NCBI RefSeq assembly: GCF_016808095.1
Contig: NC_068971.1
Span: forward strand, 28,231,631 to 28,295,630
Length of the DNA: 64,000 bases
From: Vigna angularis
Lineage: Eukaryota > Streptophyta > Magnoliopsida > Fabales > Fabaceae
Direction of reading: 5' to 3'
Part shown: piece after piece, positions 25,455 to 40,700 of the stretch
How the letters are laid out: the number at the start of each line of letters is the position of its first letter
How positions within the stretch are numbered: the stretch's first letter is position 1
Position numbers and translations under genes: made by a program
The notes under the pieces: generated by a model
The model's input: the letters and a program-made list of their open reading frames with translations, nothing else
The model's database searches: none
Told to the model about the DNA's origin: nothing

Positions 25455-28400
25455 GTATGTCCTTCTATACAGGTTTCTAATCAATGAATTTTTGCAGACT
25501 TATCTTGCTTTATCTGAAGCAAATACTTAGATTAGTTATCTTTGTCAAAAGTTGTGTTCTTCTGCTTGATGTTCCTCTGGTAAACTTGATTATGCAGTAA
25601 TATTTCCTTTTGCCTTTGATTATGAGGTATTTTGACGAAACAGAGTTGAAACTAGTAAAAAGGAAACAAAATTACTTTAAGACACCTTGATGGCAAGAAC
25701 CGAGTACTTAAATACTTCACCAATCATCTCACAACACTCGATGTGAGCCTCAAATTTCCCATATTAGATCATCTTCTCATGTAACATGACTAGGATCAAT
25801 ACCTATGTATTATATCATACTTAGACACCAAAAAAACAAATGTTTGAAGATTATTTATGATAACAATTATCTCAATATATTAAAGATGCATACCTTCTGA
25901 ATAGTGAAGGAATACAAGTAACATTTTCTTAAGCACTATAAATTTTGCAGTTATCTACAAAATATTCCACTTAGTAAAATAGATTTCAAATAAAAAATTA
26001 TTAGTTTTTATATTTTGGATTGTGTTTAATTAATTCAATCTCACAGCCGACTTGTGTGATAAGAGCTGTTCTCCACTTAATACATTATTGAAGCTTATTC
26101 CTAGATCTAGTCAATGTGGAACATGCGTTTTCTTAAATACACCCTTTCACCACGTAGGCTTGACATATGACTGATACGATAAGTAACAATTTTAATGAAT
26201 TTAGGACAAATTCTAAGACTATTTATAGTTTCTAGTTAGACTTAATTGAGTTCCACAATTCTTCCAATGTCAATAAATTTGATTTGGACATTGGAAGAAG
26301 TGAAGTTTATACTAAGGGGAGATGGAACTATTGTTCTAGTCTTACTACTGAGTCAATATTAAATGTCTAATTGTGTCAACTTTAAGCTCTAATAATATCC
26401 AGTTTTAGAGGTCTAAGGTTAGTGTGTTAATAACTAGACGTGTATACGTATTTAAAATGTATTATTACATCTCAAAACATAATAAATATGTAATAGTAAT
26501 TGTACAAATCCAAATTAAAACAGCATTATTTCTCAAACATTTCTAAACTAAAAATTTATAAATCATTGTTATCATTAATTAATTTCAATTATTTAGATAT
26601 AGTACAAAAGAACACTAGAGTGCTCTATCAACCGTATTGCATAGACTATAGTACAAGATTGTTTTTCACTTAAAAATTCTTATGTGAGACATCAACTTTT
26701 CTTCTTGAAGATATCTTCATAGGCTTTTAAAAAAGTAGTTTTTACAAGTTATTTCTATTCATTGTGTACTCTTGATGTATTCTTTGTTCTTCAATGTGCT
26801 TTTGTCATAGTTGATGAGAGCTGCAATAAATGTTTTGCATGTAACATTAAATGCAAACCTCTTCGTGAAGTTATATGTGATAGTCAACATGACTTATCAA
26901 AACCTAGGTAATATATCTTTTATAATTTTGAGTAAAGCTCAAGACTACACACAGAAGATGGTCAATGCACAAGTGTTAAATAGTTTTTTAGAGGAGTTGT
27001 TGACATTCGACAACTTCAACACATTCTTCAAAAGATTTATTTTACATTTCTAACAATATCATCTTGATAATTAGATGGAAGAACATTCTTTACAAAACCA
27101 TGATATAAACATTTTATATTATAAATTGTGCTATATACTACTAAAGATTACATATTATAACTTGTCTAAGCACAGATTTCTGAAAACGAAGACATTGCAA
27201 TTTATTTTGCATGTGATCAATGAGATGAAGAAATTGCATCTATCAAGATCTTATACTTTAAAATAAAGCTCTTTTTTTCATATTTGTTGTAAAGTACTTA
27301 ATCAAAATCACTTAGAATAATGTTGGATTTGCTGAAATTTGATCCAATGCCTTTGATTCCCAAGCTTATGAGGTAATAGACCTTCCCTGTTACTTATTTT
27401 AGTTTATCTTCAAATTCATAAGGTTTGAGGCCCCAAGTTTGAAATTCCAGAATGCAAGGCAACTTCTTTAATGAACAACTCATTCATCATGATCATTTTA
27501 TTTAGTCTCTTCACTTCGACCAATAGATTCATTTTTAAGATGTGCAATCAACAAGAACTTGAAAATCTGATATCGTTCAACAAACTGAGTCGGGTTTTTA
27601 AGATAAAAAAATCTTATACTTATATGGGGAAACAAATTCAAATTCATAATGTAAATTTTTCCAGACATATATTATATATCACTCTACTAGCCCTAGAGAT
27701 AAATAAAATAATTTATAGTAAGTCATCGTATCCCTACAATATGTCAATAGTCAATGATTAATAGTATCTCCTCGAAAGTCAATAACATATAACCCGGAAT
27801 AAAACATAACATAACATTCAAATGATAAAATTCATGATAAGAATGACACGAACAAAGAAGACTATTACCATGACAACATTAGCAAAATCTTTTAAGTATG
27901 GTGTTTAGTAAACCATTCCTCTCACTTTACCTAATAGTTTAAGCTTTTAAGATAGTTGGTTTATGATACGATATTACATCCTGAGTAAATGGTCAATTAT
28001 TATATCCTTGTGAACTTCATTCTCCTAATGAAAAGTTGAATTTGGACACGATTCAGTGTGCTAATACGTTATCCATGCTTCAAATCCAAAGGGTTGTTGT
28101 GAGTGCGTGTTAGAGATATGATATAAAATCATTCGTGTGTCTTCATCCAATAGCTTGAGTTTTGGGGATTGCTGGTTCATGAAAGTGCATGTGCAGAAGA
28201 ACCAAGAGTCAGTTCATGAAGGGGAGTCTTCCGAAGATTACAGTGTCAAGTACCTTAATCAACATCTTCAAGTAATCTGTAGTTAACATGCATCTATCGG
28301 AAAGCAGATGATGATCCCAGATAGTTGATAACACAAGGCCAATATGAGAAAAAGATGTTGATCTACAATGCAATGAACAAACCATGAGATTTTCCGATGA

Positions 28401-31400
28401 AATTTATACTGATCAATCAAGTATAAATTTCCAACCATAGTTGGAAACCAAAAAGCTAGAAACAATGATGAAAGAATGCAAAGCTATGTGTGAAAGTGGA
28501 AAATACATGAACAACATGAATATAGTGACAGTCTGATTAAATTCAACTCTTGACTTGGAAACCAAGAACCCAAGCCACGTATAAAAGATATGGAGACCAC
28601 AGACAAGTGTAACTGTAAGTGTCGCATGCAGAGGATGAGATTAAAGAAAATTAGAGGTCTCAAAAGGAAACACTCTGAAAGTTATCCGAAGCAGCGTAAA
28701 AAAAAATACCAGTTCCAGAAGATGATGGGAAGGACAAAACAAAAATTCTGGTGGGGGTAAATATATGTGGAAGAGGAGGAAAATGAAGAGGAAAGAACTC
28801 AATAGGGTTCAGATTATCGGAAAAAAAAGAAAAAAAAACTAATTCAGAAAAACATGAATAAACATGAAAAACATCGTGGACATGTAATTCCGACTCCATA
28901 AAGAGTGAAGTGGAAACTTCGAGAAAAAGAGCTGAAATAGTATTGAAGACTAGAAAGGGATCCTGTGAAAAGAATGTAGAAAAATAAGAGAAAGTTGAAT
29001 CAACTTGGAGGTCTAAGCAGTGAAAAATTATAGTTTTAGGAGATGTAATGATGTAATATTGTTTAAAAAATATGGAAAACCTAAACTTTGCATGAGATCT
29101 TATTTAATTTAGATAAGCTTTTAGTATTTATGTTATACTTTAAATAATAAGAATATTTTGTTTAAATTGAAAATCATGAGCTGAATCACCTTTCTTTTTG
29201 CAGAGTGCCCCATTAATTAAGTCAATTAAAAATATTGGAAGTGAAGTGATAATATTTCCGCAAAAACATGGAAATGACGTAAATTCTAAATATCCATTGG
29301 TAGAAGAAAAAGGGAAAGCAGATAGTAGCAAGACTGATGAAGTCTCCGAAACAAGACCTCAAGAAATACATCAAGAATCATGTAAGGTCAGTGTGGGAAG
29401 CGAAAAACAAGCTGAAGTGCCTTCAGGCTGGTCAAAGCAAAGAGATTCAGAAGGACATGTTATGATGGAATCAATACCAGAATCAAGTATTAAAGAACAA
29501 AGAAAAGTTCCAGGTTTTGAGACAGGATACTATCATATGTGCTAGAAATTAAAAAATGACTTTAGCCAACTTTAAGGGGATGATATCTACAAACATCTAA
29601 CATTGTATAATGGCAGGTGAGCACGAGGATGAGCACATGTCAACAATACCTGAATTGGCAATTAACCCCACTGAGATGGCTGTAAAAATCAGTGAGGAAG
29701 AAACATACAAGGAGGAAGAAGAATTAACAGCAATAGATAATGACCAGAGCTGCATGCCAGAAAATGAACTTGAGCAAACGAGTAAAGCTCTCGAGGTTAG
29801 GCAGTAATGAAATAGAACAAACATGCAGATAACTTCATTCTAACATAATATACCCATGTTGCATCCATGCAAACAACCAATCATTTATTTTCTTCTTTTT
29901 TGTAATACAAATTTGATTCTGATGCAACATGCAAACAGGTAATTGATCAAACCCAATTCACGGGCAAAGATACAGCAGATAATGAACATGCGAACCACCA
30001 ATTGGAAGAACCCAGCACGGAGAATGTGATTACAAAGCATTCCAACTCAGAACAGTTCCCAACGGAAAGCAGCATAAAATCAAAATGTGATGAGGAACCC
30101 CTAGAAAAGATTCTTGAATTATACTCTGTTGATAATTCAGAGATAAAAAAAGACGGAAAAGTCATGTCAGAGAAGGAAATAGGTATTAACAAAGCCACTG
30201 AACTGGAATTACAAATATCTAAAACAAAAAAGTAATTATGTACTGAAAATTTACAACCTGCTCTTTTGTTTTACATCCTAGAAACAAACTGATCGTAGAA
30301 CAAAATATTAAAATAGACAACACTGTGTCAATCATTGCATTGAATATCTATTTTGGATATGACAGGTGTGCCTGTAGATGGGACCATGAAAACTTTATCA
30401 ACTACAGCATGTGTTGGCGCTGCAGAGTTAGAGAACAAGGATGAAGGAGAATTCACACTTGAGAAAGCAAAAGAAATGGAAGCAGCAACAGATAGTATGT
30501 GGTCAAAGTTTACCAACATTTTTTTTACTTTAGTCAAATAAATATTGGCCCTAGAAAATAAAATAAAAGAAATATTATGGCCTCCAGAATTTTTGCCATT
30601 ATTAAATTGAATAACTTGCATTAAAAGATCCGGATAAAAAGACTCGAATTAAAAGTAAATAATGTATGATATTATGTTTAAATTATTAACTTAACTTTGA
30701 TCTTATTAGTAGCTTGAAAGGCCAGTAAAAATTTTAGTTTTTCCAGACATGATGTTTATTCGAATGACTACTAAACAGCTACTTTAGCTAACTTTGCATG
30801 GGTAATATCAAAGAAATATCTCAATTGTTAATGATAGGTCCACCTGAGAATAAAGACCAGCCTGCAGTGTCCACTTCTGAATTTGTCAAAGGTCACACTG
30901 ACGAAATCTCACAGCAACAAACACATAAAAATGATGAAACACCAGTTATTGACACTGAGAAGAGCAGTACAGAACCTGAGGATGATGATAAATTATATAA
31001 AGAAGCGAAAGAAATTGAAGCAGCAATGGAAACACAGTTAGTAAACACTGAAACAGAAAGTATGTACTCAAACTTCACTAATTTCTATTACTTTGTATTC
31101 AGTTTCATTTTAACCCAAGAAACTGTAGGCTTCTATCTCAAAATATCCTTATTTCTCTCAATACCTTAAGAGCACAATCGTTTCTGAGAAACGGAAATTG
31201 GCACCTTTAGTTTTGAAAGGAAAACAATGACTACAGTAAGAAGGAATACTTTATGGTGGAGGCTGCATAATAAGTTAGTAACTTACTAGAATAACTTTGT
31301 CCTTTATTGTTGAATGGTGTAGCAGGACAGTGGAAATTTTAAATTTTCTAGAAAAAAATCTGTTAGAATCACAATAAATTTTAATGCTTTAGCTATTGAA

Positions 31401-31635
31401 ACATCTCAAATGCATAATGACAGGTCTCCCAAAGGAACAAGTCCAGCCAAGATTGCTCACACCTGATATTGTCCAACAAAACACTGATCAAATCATAAAG
31501 CAACAACCACTTAATCAAGATCAACCAGACATGATTGATAATGCCCAGAGCTACATAGCTGAAAAGGAACCTGACAGATTATCCACAGTTATTGAGGTTA
31601 GTCCATAGTGAAGTAGGCAAGTATATATATGTATG

Positions 31636-31711
<76 letters not shown>

Positions 31712-34700
31712 GTATGTGTGTATGTTTGCAGTGAAAAAAAACAAACTATTTTATTAACTTTTTATACTAGTTTCATACTTTAAATATATTCAAGCAGGAA
31801 CCTGTAGAACTTGAAACCAAGCACAACATCAGCTTATTAAAAGAACAAGCAAACCAACAATCAGAAGAAACTAGCATGCAGAATGTCACTACAAATTATA
31901 TAATAGAAGGACATGTCACATCAGAAAGCAGCATAAAAGTAGCTGATGATGTCCACAAATCGGACTCAATAAAGAATTTAGAGAAGAAAGATGAAAATGA
32001 AATCAGAGAAGAGGAAGCAACGGATGTCAAACAATCGACTAATGTGGAGATACCAAAAAGAGAAGCTAAAGGTAATTATGTTTTGAAGTTTGACAATGTA
32101 CTCGAAAGCCAAAACCAAAAGTCAAACACAATGATATTTAAACCAGGAAAAGAAAAATAAACACATGAATTTAGAATGAAAACAATTTTTTTTCACATAA
32201 AATAAAATAAATTGCTTCTTTAGATTACACAGTTTTATTCATTTCCATATGTGGATGATAACCATACATGGCAATTTTGTGGCCCCAAAAGCAACTTCTT
32301 GGGACACTTTGACCTTTTGAATTGTTAAGCGGAGATGTGGAAGTGTTAAAATAGTAACAGCAGCCTCAGGTAAATGATTGCTTTCCACATAATCTTTCTT
32401 TAACAATAGGGAGGTCTGAAGATAAAGCCCTGCAGACATTACCCAGTGCAGAATTGGTCGGAAACAAAGCAAATGATGAGTGTTTTCAAGGAGATATAAA
32501 ACCAGAAGCAGGACTTGCAGTGACATATGCAAATGAGAAGCAAGCACTGCAACATGAGTTCGACACAAAAGAAGAAATTCCAGAGGTTCGGACCAAACAA
32601 ACCAAACTAAATAACAAACAAATAATACCTTTTATTTTAACACTTGAACATGTAAATCCACAAAATATTATTTATATCTTAGAATAAATTTTTTTAACAC
32701 CGACAGTATTTTTTAAACCGACATATGGGTGTAGGAAGAGGCATGCAAGCTCATTGCAGAAAGTGAAGCGAAATCAGAACCCCAGATTGTAGCACAGAAC
32801 AATGAGACCACATGCATTAAGCATCCATATTTGGATGGAGAGACTTCAGAAATAAATCCCACTAATGATATTATAGAGCAAGAGATTACAATGTCTCATG
32901 CGAAGGAGAAACTAGCAATTGAGGATGACAAGAACTTCAATCTAGAGAAAGAAAAAGGGACAGAAAAAGAAACAAACATGCAGCTAGAAGACACTACAGA
33001 AAGTATGTGCTTTTAAAAATCATGAATTTCTACTACTATTTAGTTTCATTTTGACTTGAAAAATGGTAGGCTTCTATTTCAAAAGCTTATTGTTTCCCAA
33101 TAAAGCAACTTGTAGTGGAACTATTACAACTTTAATTTTCAAAAATAATATAAATGAATTAAAATAATAAAACAAACAGCCTTTGTGCAAACGATTCCTT
33201 ACAATATCTGATCTTTTATAACATCAGGAATGCCACCAGTTTAAGCTTTGCAACTCTCTAATATTAGGGTATAATAAAATAATTTATTGCTAACAGTACA
33301 TCAGATACATATACAAGATTGGAAAACTAATTCGAGAAATATAACAACAGCACTTAATGTAATCAAATCCCTATGATTTAGGAATATAACCAAATCCCGA
33401 TTATTAAAGGATGTAATCAGATCCCTATTATTCGTGAATTCAATTAGATACTATGATTTAGGAATATTTTCGTTATACACTTCTAATTATAATCACGAAA
33501 TATGGACTAATAAAATATGATTGTTGACATAAAAAAATACATAGTAACTCTTTAGGTCAATATGAGAGCATTTTGTGGCACTGTTACTATTTTAATTTTC
33601 AAGACAGCACAACTTGTATTGAAAAAGTAAGACATGGAATCTGTGTAAGTAATTGTGTTAGGAGTTGGAAAGTCTATGAAATGAGGTGGAAGAAGAGTAC
33701 TGAACGGTAGGAAGAAGAAGAGTACCAAACAGTATGGGAGGTCCGAACAGTATGGGGGTCCGAACGGTATCTATACTAATACCGAACGGAGGCGGTAAGG
33801 GAGCAGAGTGAAGGACCGAACGGTATAGTGTTGCTAATACCGATCGATAGAGGATGAATAGATAAACCTCTGTGTTTTTGATGGGGCTAGCTTCTTACTT
33901 GGTAGAAAGAGGTCTTAGACCTTGGAGGGGGATTAGGCTCCCGGATTATCTTTGTATTTTGTTGCAGTAAATACACACAATACATATAAATCATTTGTTA
34001 TCTCTTGTTTCTGTGCTGTTGTGTGTTTGGGTATTGTGAGAAAGTTAGGTTTCTAACTCGGAAACCTAACAAATTGGTCCGACCTACCGGATCCAATTTG
34101 AAGGGAAGTGCGATGGAGGGAAGACTTGATGGACGACTCAATTTGGTGGAGATCGCCGTCGAAGGAATGAAGGCTGAAACGGCGGCAATTCGACAAGACT
34201 CGACAACCATATGTCAAGATATTCAATAAGTGATGCGGATACTGGGAGGACGACACCGTACTCAAGAGGAACAATCCGATGGCAATCAAGCGTTTGTAAA
34301 CGACAATAGGAGTATGAGACGTGAGGACAAAATTGGGGGCGGAGAAGGTGAGCGGTTCAAATGGAGGAAGAGGGTGGAGTTGCCCGTGTTCGAAGGACTA
34401 GATCCATTGAACTGGATATATCGGGCGGAGCGATTCTTCGAGTTACAAGGGGTATAGGAGAACAAGAGAATACGCTTGGCTTATGTCAGTATGGAGGGAA
34501 GTGTAAGATATTGGTTTCGGTTCTGGCAGGAGAAAGCGAGGGACCGCTCCTGGGAAGGACTGAAGAATGCGATGATCGGGAAGTTTGGAGAAAGAAGGCG
34601 CGGGTCGCTCTTCGAGAGACTCGCGGCGAACAAACAGACGGGAACAGTGGAGGATTACGTCCAAGACTTTGAGGTCTTGGTAGGTCAGACGCGGGGCATG

Positions 34701-37700
34701 TCCGATGAGCAACTCATGGGGTACTTTCTTACAGAATTGCAAGAAAACTTCAGAAATCGTATTAGGCCGCACGATCGCAAGAATTAATGGTGGCGATGAA
34801 TTGTGAGGGACGTAGAAGAGAATCAGGGGGAGCGAAGGCTTGGAGTGGGAACGCAAGTCGAACCCAAACATCTTGGGGTCGGCCGACACGAGTGGTGACG
34901 AAGAGTGAACCCAGTAATAATATCGCGAATCGAACAGAGGTGCGGAGAGTGTTGGTTCCATAAGAAAGGAGGGAAATTACATGGGTGGTACTGGGAAGAC
35001 TGTGAACACCATGGGGAGTGACTTTTGAGGACGGGGAACGAGGAACTTGCCCTATTAGGAGTTCCTCAAACAGAGGGAAGAAGGGCAGTGTTTCTGATGC
35101 GGGGGCCCCTTTAGCCCTGGCCACCATGCCTAGAACGAAGTTTGAGGGTGGTAGTTCTGGGTGAGGACGAAGACGGGGAAGCGGATGAAACAGAGGAAGT
35201 GCTAGAACAAAAACCATTGGAACTGTCAACGTTTTCTACAGGGGGGTTGACGCAACCTAAAACGATGAAGCTACTGGGGAAACTAGGAGGGAAGGAGATG
35301 TTGGTCCTCATTGACAGTGGCGCGAGTCACAACTTCATATCGAGAAGGGTGGTAGAGGAGATGGGGTTGGCCGTGGACGACACCAAAACTTATCATATTG
35401 GCCTGGGAGACGGACAACAAAGGAAGACTTTGGGTGGATGTACAAGAGTGATGTTGAGGTTGGGAGAAGCAGAGTTCACGGAGCAATTCTATGTATTTGA
35501 GCTGGGAGGTGTGGATGTGATCCTTGGGGTAGACTGGTTAGCCAAATTAGGGGAGGTGGTAACCAACTGGGGAAAGTTAACTATGGGGTTTAAGCAAGGA
35601 GGAAGAGAGATAACTATTCGGGGGGACCCAAAGTTAGCTCGAGAAGTAGTTGCTCTAGAAGCACTGCTCAAGATTACGGAGGTAGAGGCAGTGACGATCG
35701 TTTGGAGTTTGAGGTAGTTAGAAAAGAGGTGAAGGAGGAAGGACTAACTGGAAAACAACAGGAAGAGTTGGAAGAGATGTTGGTGAGGTATTCGCAAGTG
35801 TTCCAGGAACCTCAGGGATTACCTCCAGATCGTGACAGGGTGCATAAGATAACTTTGGAAGAGGGGGCTGGGCCTATAAATGTTCGTCCATATAGATATC
35901 CCCACCTGCTGAAAGGGGAAATTGAAAAGCAAGTTGAGGAAATGCTAAAAAGGGGAATCATCTGACCCAGTACAAGCCCATATTCCAGCCCAGTTATTCT
36001 TGTCAAGAAGAAGGATGAAAGTTGGCGTTTTCGTATAGATTATAGAGCCCTCAATAGAGCTACGATCCTGGACAAGTTCCCCATTCCAGTAATAGAGGAG
36101 TTACTTGATGAGTTGAGGGGGGCACGTTATTTCTTAAAAGTGGACCTCAAGGCAGGGTATCATCAAATTAGGATGGGGGAAGAAGATATCCAGAAAATTG
36201 CATTTAGGACGCATTTGGGGCACTATGAGTTCTTGGTGATGCCCTTTAGCCTCACCAATGCTCCTACCACTTTCCAGAGTGCCATGAATGAGTTGTTCAG
36301 ACCTTACCTGAGGAGATTTGTGCTGGTGTTTTTTGATGACATCCTAATTTACAGCCCTACTTGGAGAGATCATTTGCAGCATGTGGAAAGCGTGTTGGAC
36401 ATGCTGTTACAGCAATAGTGGGTAGTAAACCGGAAGTAGTGTGAGTTTGGAAAGATCCATATTCAGTATTTGGGAAATGTAATAACGGAGAAAGGGGTGG
36501 AAATGGATAGGGAGAAAGTAGAGGTAGTCCTAGAGTGGGAGGAACCAAAAACCATCAAGGCCCTAAGGGGATTCTTGGGGTTGACGGGGTACTACAAAAG
36601 GTTTGTGAGAGACTATGGCAAGATTGCTTGCCCTTTGACGGATATGTTAAAAAAGGGTAATTTTGTATGGACCGAGTTGGCCAGGAAGGCAATGACCAAA
36701 TTGAAGGAAGCAGTGACGACAGCCCCGGTGTTGTCCCTGCCTGATTTCTCCCAACCGTTCCATGTGGAGTGCGACGCTTCGGGTGTAGGAGTTGGGGCAG
36801 TGCTTACCCAGAATAGACAACCTATTGCCTTCTTTGAAAAGGCACTATCAGAAGGATCATTGGGAAATCTATATATGAGAAGGAGCTCATGGCTCTAGTG
36901 ATGGCCATACAACATTGGCGATCCTACTTGCTAGGCTAGAAGTTTGTAGTACACACTGATCAAAAGAGTCTGAGATACTTGTTGGAGTAGAGGAAAACGA
37001 CTCAAAATCAACAAAATTGGATTGCCAAGCTCCTAGGCTATGATTTTGATATTTTGTATAGGTCTGGGACAACAAACAAGGTGGCAGATGCTTTGTCAAG
37101 GAAGGAAATGGAAGCTGTGGAGGAGGAGAAAGAAATATCCGAGGGCCAAGATGAAAGGGAGGAGAAAGAACTGAAGGTAGTAGCCAGACCCTACTGGAGA
37201 GATTTTCAAGAGGTTATAAAGGAGGTAGCAGGAGATGAAGAGCTGAGAAGAATTATGGAGGATATTACAAAGGATCCAGAAAAGCATCCAGCTTTTACCC
37301 TGGAGAATGGAAGGTTGCACTATAAAGGAAGGTTGGTGTTGTCAGCCAAATCTGAATGGATCCCAAAAATCCTGGCAGAATTTCATGCATCCCCCACTAG
37401 AGGGCACTCAGAAGTGTATCGCACCTATAGGAGAGTAGCGCAATCCTTGTATTGGATAGGGATGAAGAGGGCGGTGACAGATTTCGTGGCTCACTGTTTA
37501 GTGTGCCAGCAGCACAAGTATCTAGCCTCATCTCCACAAGGACTACTGCAACCCCTGCCCATTCCCAAGCAGTATGTGAGGATATTAGTATGGATTTTAT
37601 TGTTAGGCTTCCAAAGTCTTAGGGGTTTCACACCATATTAGTAGTGGCGGATCGCCTAAGCAAGTATGGGCACTTCATTCCATTGAAGCATCCATATACA

Positions 37701-40700
37701 GCGCGAACGGTGGCCGAAGTGCTTGTAAAAGAAGTGGTGAAATTACATGGGGTACCTAAGTCCATAGTTAGTGACCGAGATCCTTTATTCTTGAGCTTGT
37801 TCTGGAGGGAGTTGTTTAAGTTGCAGGGAACTAGCCTCCAAATGAGTACAACGTACCATCCAGAGTCTGATGGCCAAACAGAAGTGTTGAATCGAGTGCT
37901 GGAGGGGTATTTGAGATGTTTCTGCTCGGAGCAACCGAAGAGCTGGAGTGTGATCCTTCCCTTAGCAGAGTATTGGTATAACACAAGTTATCAGGGGGCT
38001 TCCAAGTGTACCCCATTTGAAACAGTCTATGGGAGAGCTCCACCAGCATTAGCGAGGTTTATTCTAGGAGAAACCTTAGTTGAAGCTGTCACTCAAGAGC
38101 TCCAAACAAGAGATGAAGCTCTTCAACAACTTAAGTTCCATTTGGCGCGAGCTCAAGACATGATGGTGAAGCAGGCAAATCGCAACAGAAAACCAGTAAC
38201 TATCAAAGTGGATGATTGGGTGTACTTGAAGATTCATCCAAATCGGCAATCCTCAATGCCAGTAAGGATGCATCCGAAGTTGGCATCAAGGTACTATGGG
38301 CCATTCAGACTGATTCAGCAAGTGGGCGAAGTAGCATTCAGATTGTTACTGCCAGAGAATGCGAGGATCCACCCTGTATTTCATGTGTCCCAGCTAAAAC
38401 TGGCAAAAGGAGAAAAAGGGGTAGAGAAGGAGTTGCCAGCTGATCTGCAGATGGAGGGCCCAACATGCTGGCCGCATAAAGTTCTGGATAGAAGAATTCA
38501 CCAGCAGGGAGAAGACAAGCTTGAGCAGGTCTTGATTGAATGGCAGGAAGGAGGGACTGATGGAGCTACTTGGGAAGATCGGGCAACCATACAGGAGCAA
38601 TTCCTTGAGTTCAACCTTAGGGACAAGGTTGATCTTCAAGGGAAGGGTAATGTTAGGAGTTGGAAAGTCTATGAAAGGAGGCAGAAGAAGAGTACCGAAC
38701 GGTATGGGGGTCCAAACAGTATCTATACTAATACCGAACGGAGGAGGTAAGGGAGGATAGAGTGAAGGACCGAACGGTATAGTGTTGCTAATACCGATCG
38801 GTAGAGGATGAATAGAAAAGGGCGGGAAAGTTTGTTAGGTTGTTAGGGGGAGAGAGAGAATAAATAAACCTCTGTATTTTTGTTGAGGGTAGCTTTTTAC
38901 TTGGTAGAAACAGGTCTTGGACCTTGGAGGGGGATTAGGCTCCCGGATTATCTTTGTATTTTGTTGCAATAAATATATACAATACATACAAATCATTTGT
39001 TATCTCTTGTTTCTGTGCTGTTATGTGTTTGGGTATTGTGAGAAAATTAGGTTTCTAACTCGGAAACCTAACAAATTGCTTTTCGAAATTTTTCTGCAAC
39101 AACAGGTGAGCCAAAAGAGGAACCTATACAACCAATAGCTAGAGCAGAATTAGTCAGAACCAAAGCACATGATGAGAGTAGTCTAGAAGCAAATGTTACA
39201 GTGAAATCAAACAAAGAGGTGCAAACATCTAATGTTATAGAGAAAGAAGAGATTCAGGATACTGGAAAGTGCAGTCAAGTGGAAGAAAAAACGATTAAAG
39301 AACCTACAAAATCACAGTTAAAGGAGGAAGAAGTCCAGACAAGATCACCCACTCCTCCACCCACTCCTCCCTCTGTACAAGGTGATACTAATCAAATTCG
39401 GCAGCAAGAAACACTGTACATCGACGAGTCAGAAATAAATGATAATGACAAGCAGGGCTGCATACCAAAAATTGCACAAGACATACAATTGACTATTGCT
39501 CAGGTTAGGCGAAACGTCAACAAGTAAAAATTTACAAATATATCACCATGTTATGAACAAATAAAATTCTTCTATTTTCCTAACCACTTATACAAATTTT
39601 ATACTCATACTGTATGTTTCAACCAGGAAACTGAAAAACCAGAAACCAAAGTCAGTGTTGGAATAGTGACAGAGAAATTAGACAACAAGCATGCAAGTGA
39701 AATCAGATCAGAGGAAGGAACAGATGCCAAACAATTGACTGATGTGGAGATACCAAAGTCAGAAATAGAAGGTAATTAGTTCTGAAATTTCAGAATTGAA
39801 TGTGACTCAAAAACCTAAACCAAGAAACAAACAAAAGTGTATATTCATGTTGAGAAAAAATAAACACCACTTTAAATGAAAAAAGAAAATCATTTAATCC
39901 ACACAAAATTAAAAAATTAGCATCTCAAGATGAGACAGTTTTACTCACCACTTTATGTGAATGATAAGATATAAACAGTAATTCTTTGGGCCTACATGGG
40001 AATATTTTGTGGCATGTGACTTCTAATTTTCAAGAGAGCATATAAATGTATTTAAATAGTAAGATATGCGACGTTAGTGTAAATGATTAATTTCAATAAC
40101 TCATTTTTATAACAATAGGTGTGCCAAAAGAAGCTCAACAACCAATAGCCAATACAGTATTGGTGGGAACCAGGGTATATGATGAGGGTTGTCGAGAAGA
40201 CACAGAGTCAGAAGAAGATGCTAAAGTACTATCTAACGATGAGGAGCAAAAACCAGAATATGTTACTGAGGGAACTGTAGGAATAAAAGCCACTAATTAT
40301 ACAATTGAAAAAGAAGAGGTTCCAACATCTCCTGTCAGTGTGAAAGAAGGGATTGAGAATATTCGAAAATTCATTAAAGAAGAAGAATCAAAAAGGGTAA
40401 AAGAAGAAACAAAAATGCAGTTACAGGACGAACAAGGCCAGACAAGATCACCCACTCCTGCCTTTGTCCAAGGTGACACTAATAAAATTCCTCAGCAAGA
40501 AACACTGTGCATTGATGAATCAGAAGCTTTTGATAATGCCAAGCAATGGTGCATACCAGCAATTGAACTTGAGAAAAACACCACTGTTGCACAGGTTAGG
40601 CATTGGTGAAGTAATATTTTACATGTATATCAGCTTCCTCCGAGCAACCAAATCACTTATTTTCCCAACTTGTTTCACAAATCTTATATTACATGTATTC

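Larger units (their letters stand above)
33656..39073 (+). mobile_element. Decayed Ty3/gypsy chromovirus, full length, in intron 10
   Basis: A 5,418-bp LTR retrotransposon starts TGTTAGGAG and ends CCTAACA. It is flanked by the perfect target duplication AATTG at 33,651-33,655 and 39,074-39,078. It keeps gag, protease, reverse transcriptase, RNase H, integrase and a C-terminal chromodomain in Ty3 order. All coding parts are interrupted by stops or frameshifts, so it cannot move by itself. The size, short LTRs and chromodomain suggest a Reina-like chromovirus (inference). It lies in the same direction as the host gene. Confidence 0.95.

Noticed and set aside
34443..35311. Long minus-strand open frames within the Ty3 element
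   Set aside because: They are shadows of the decayed gag and protease region; the sense strand carries the recognised motifs.
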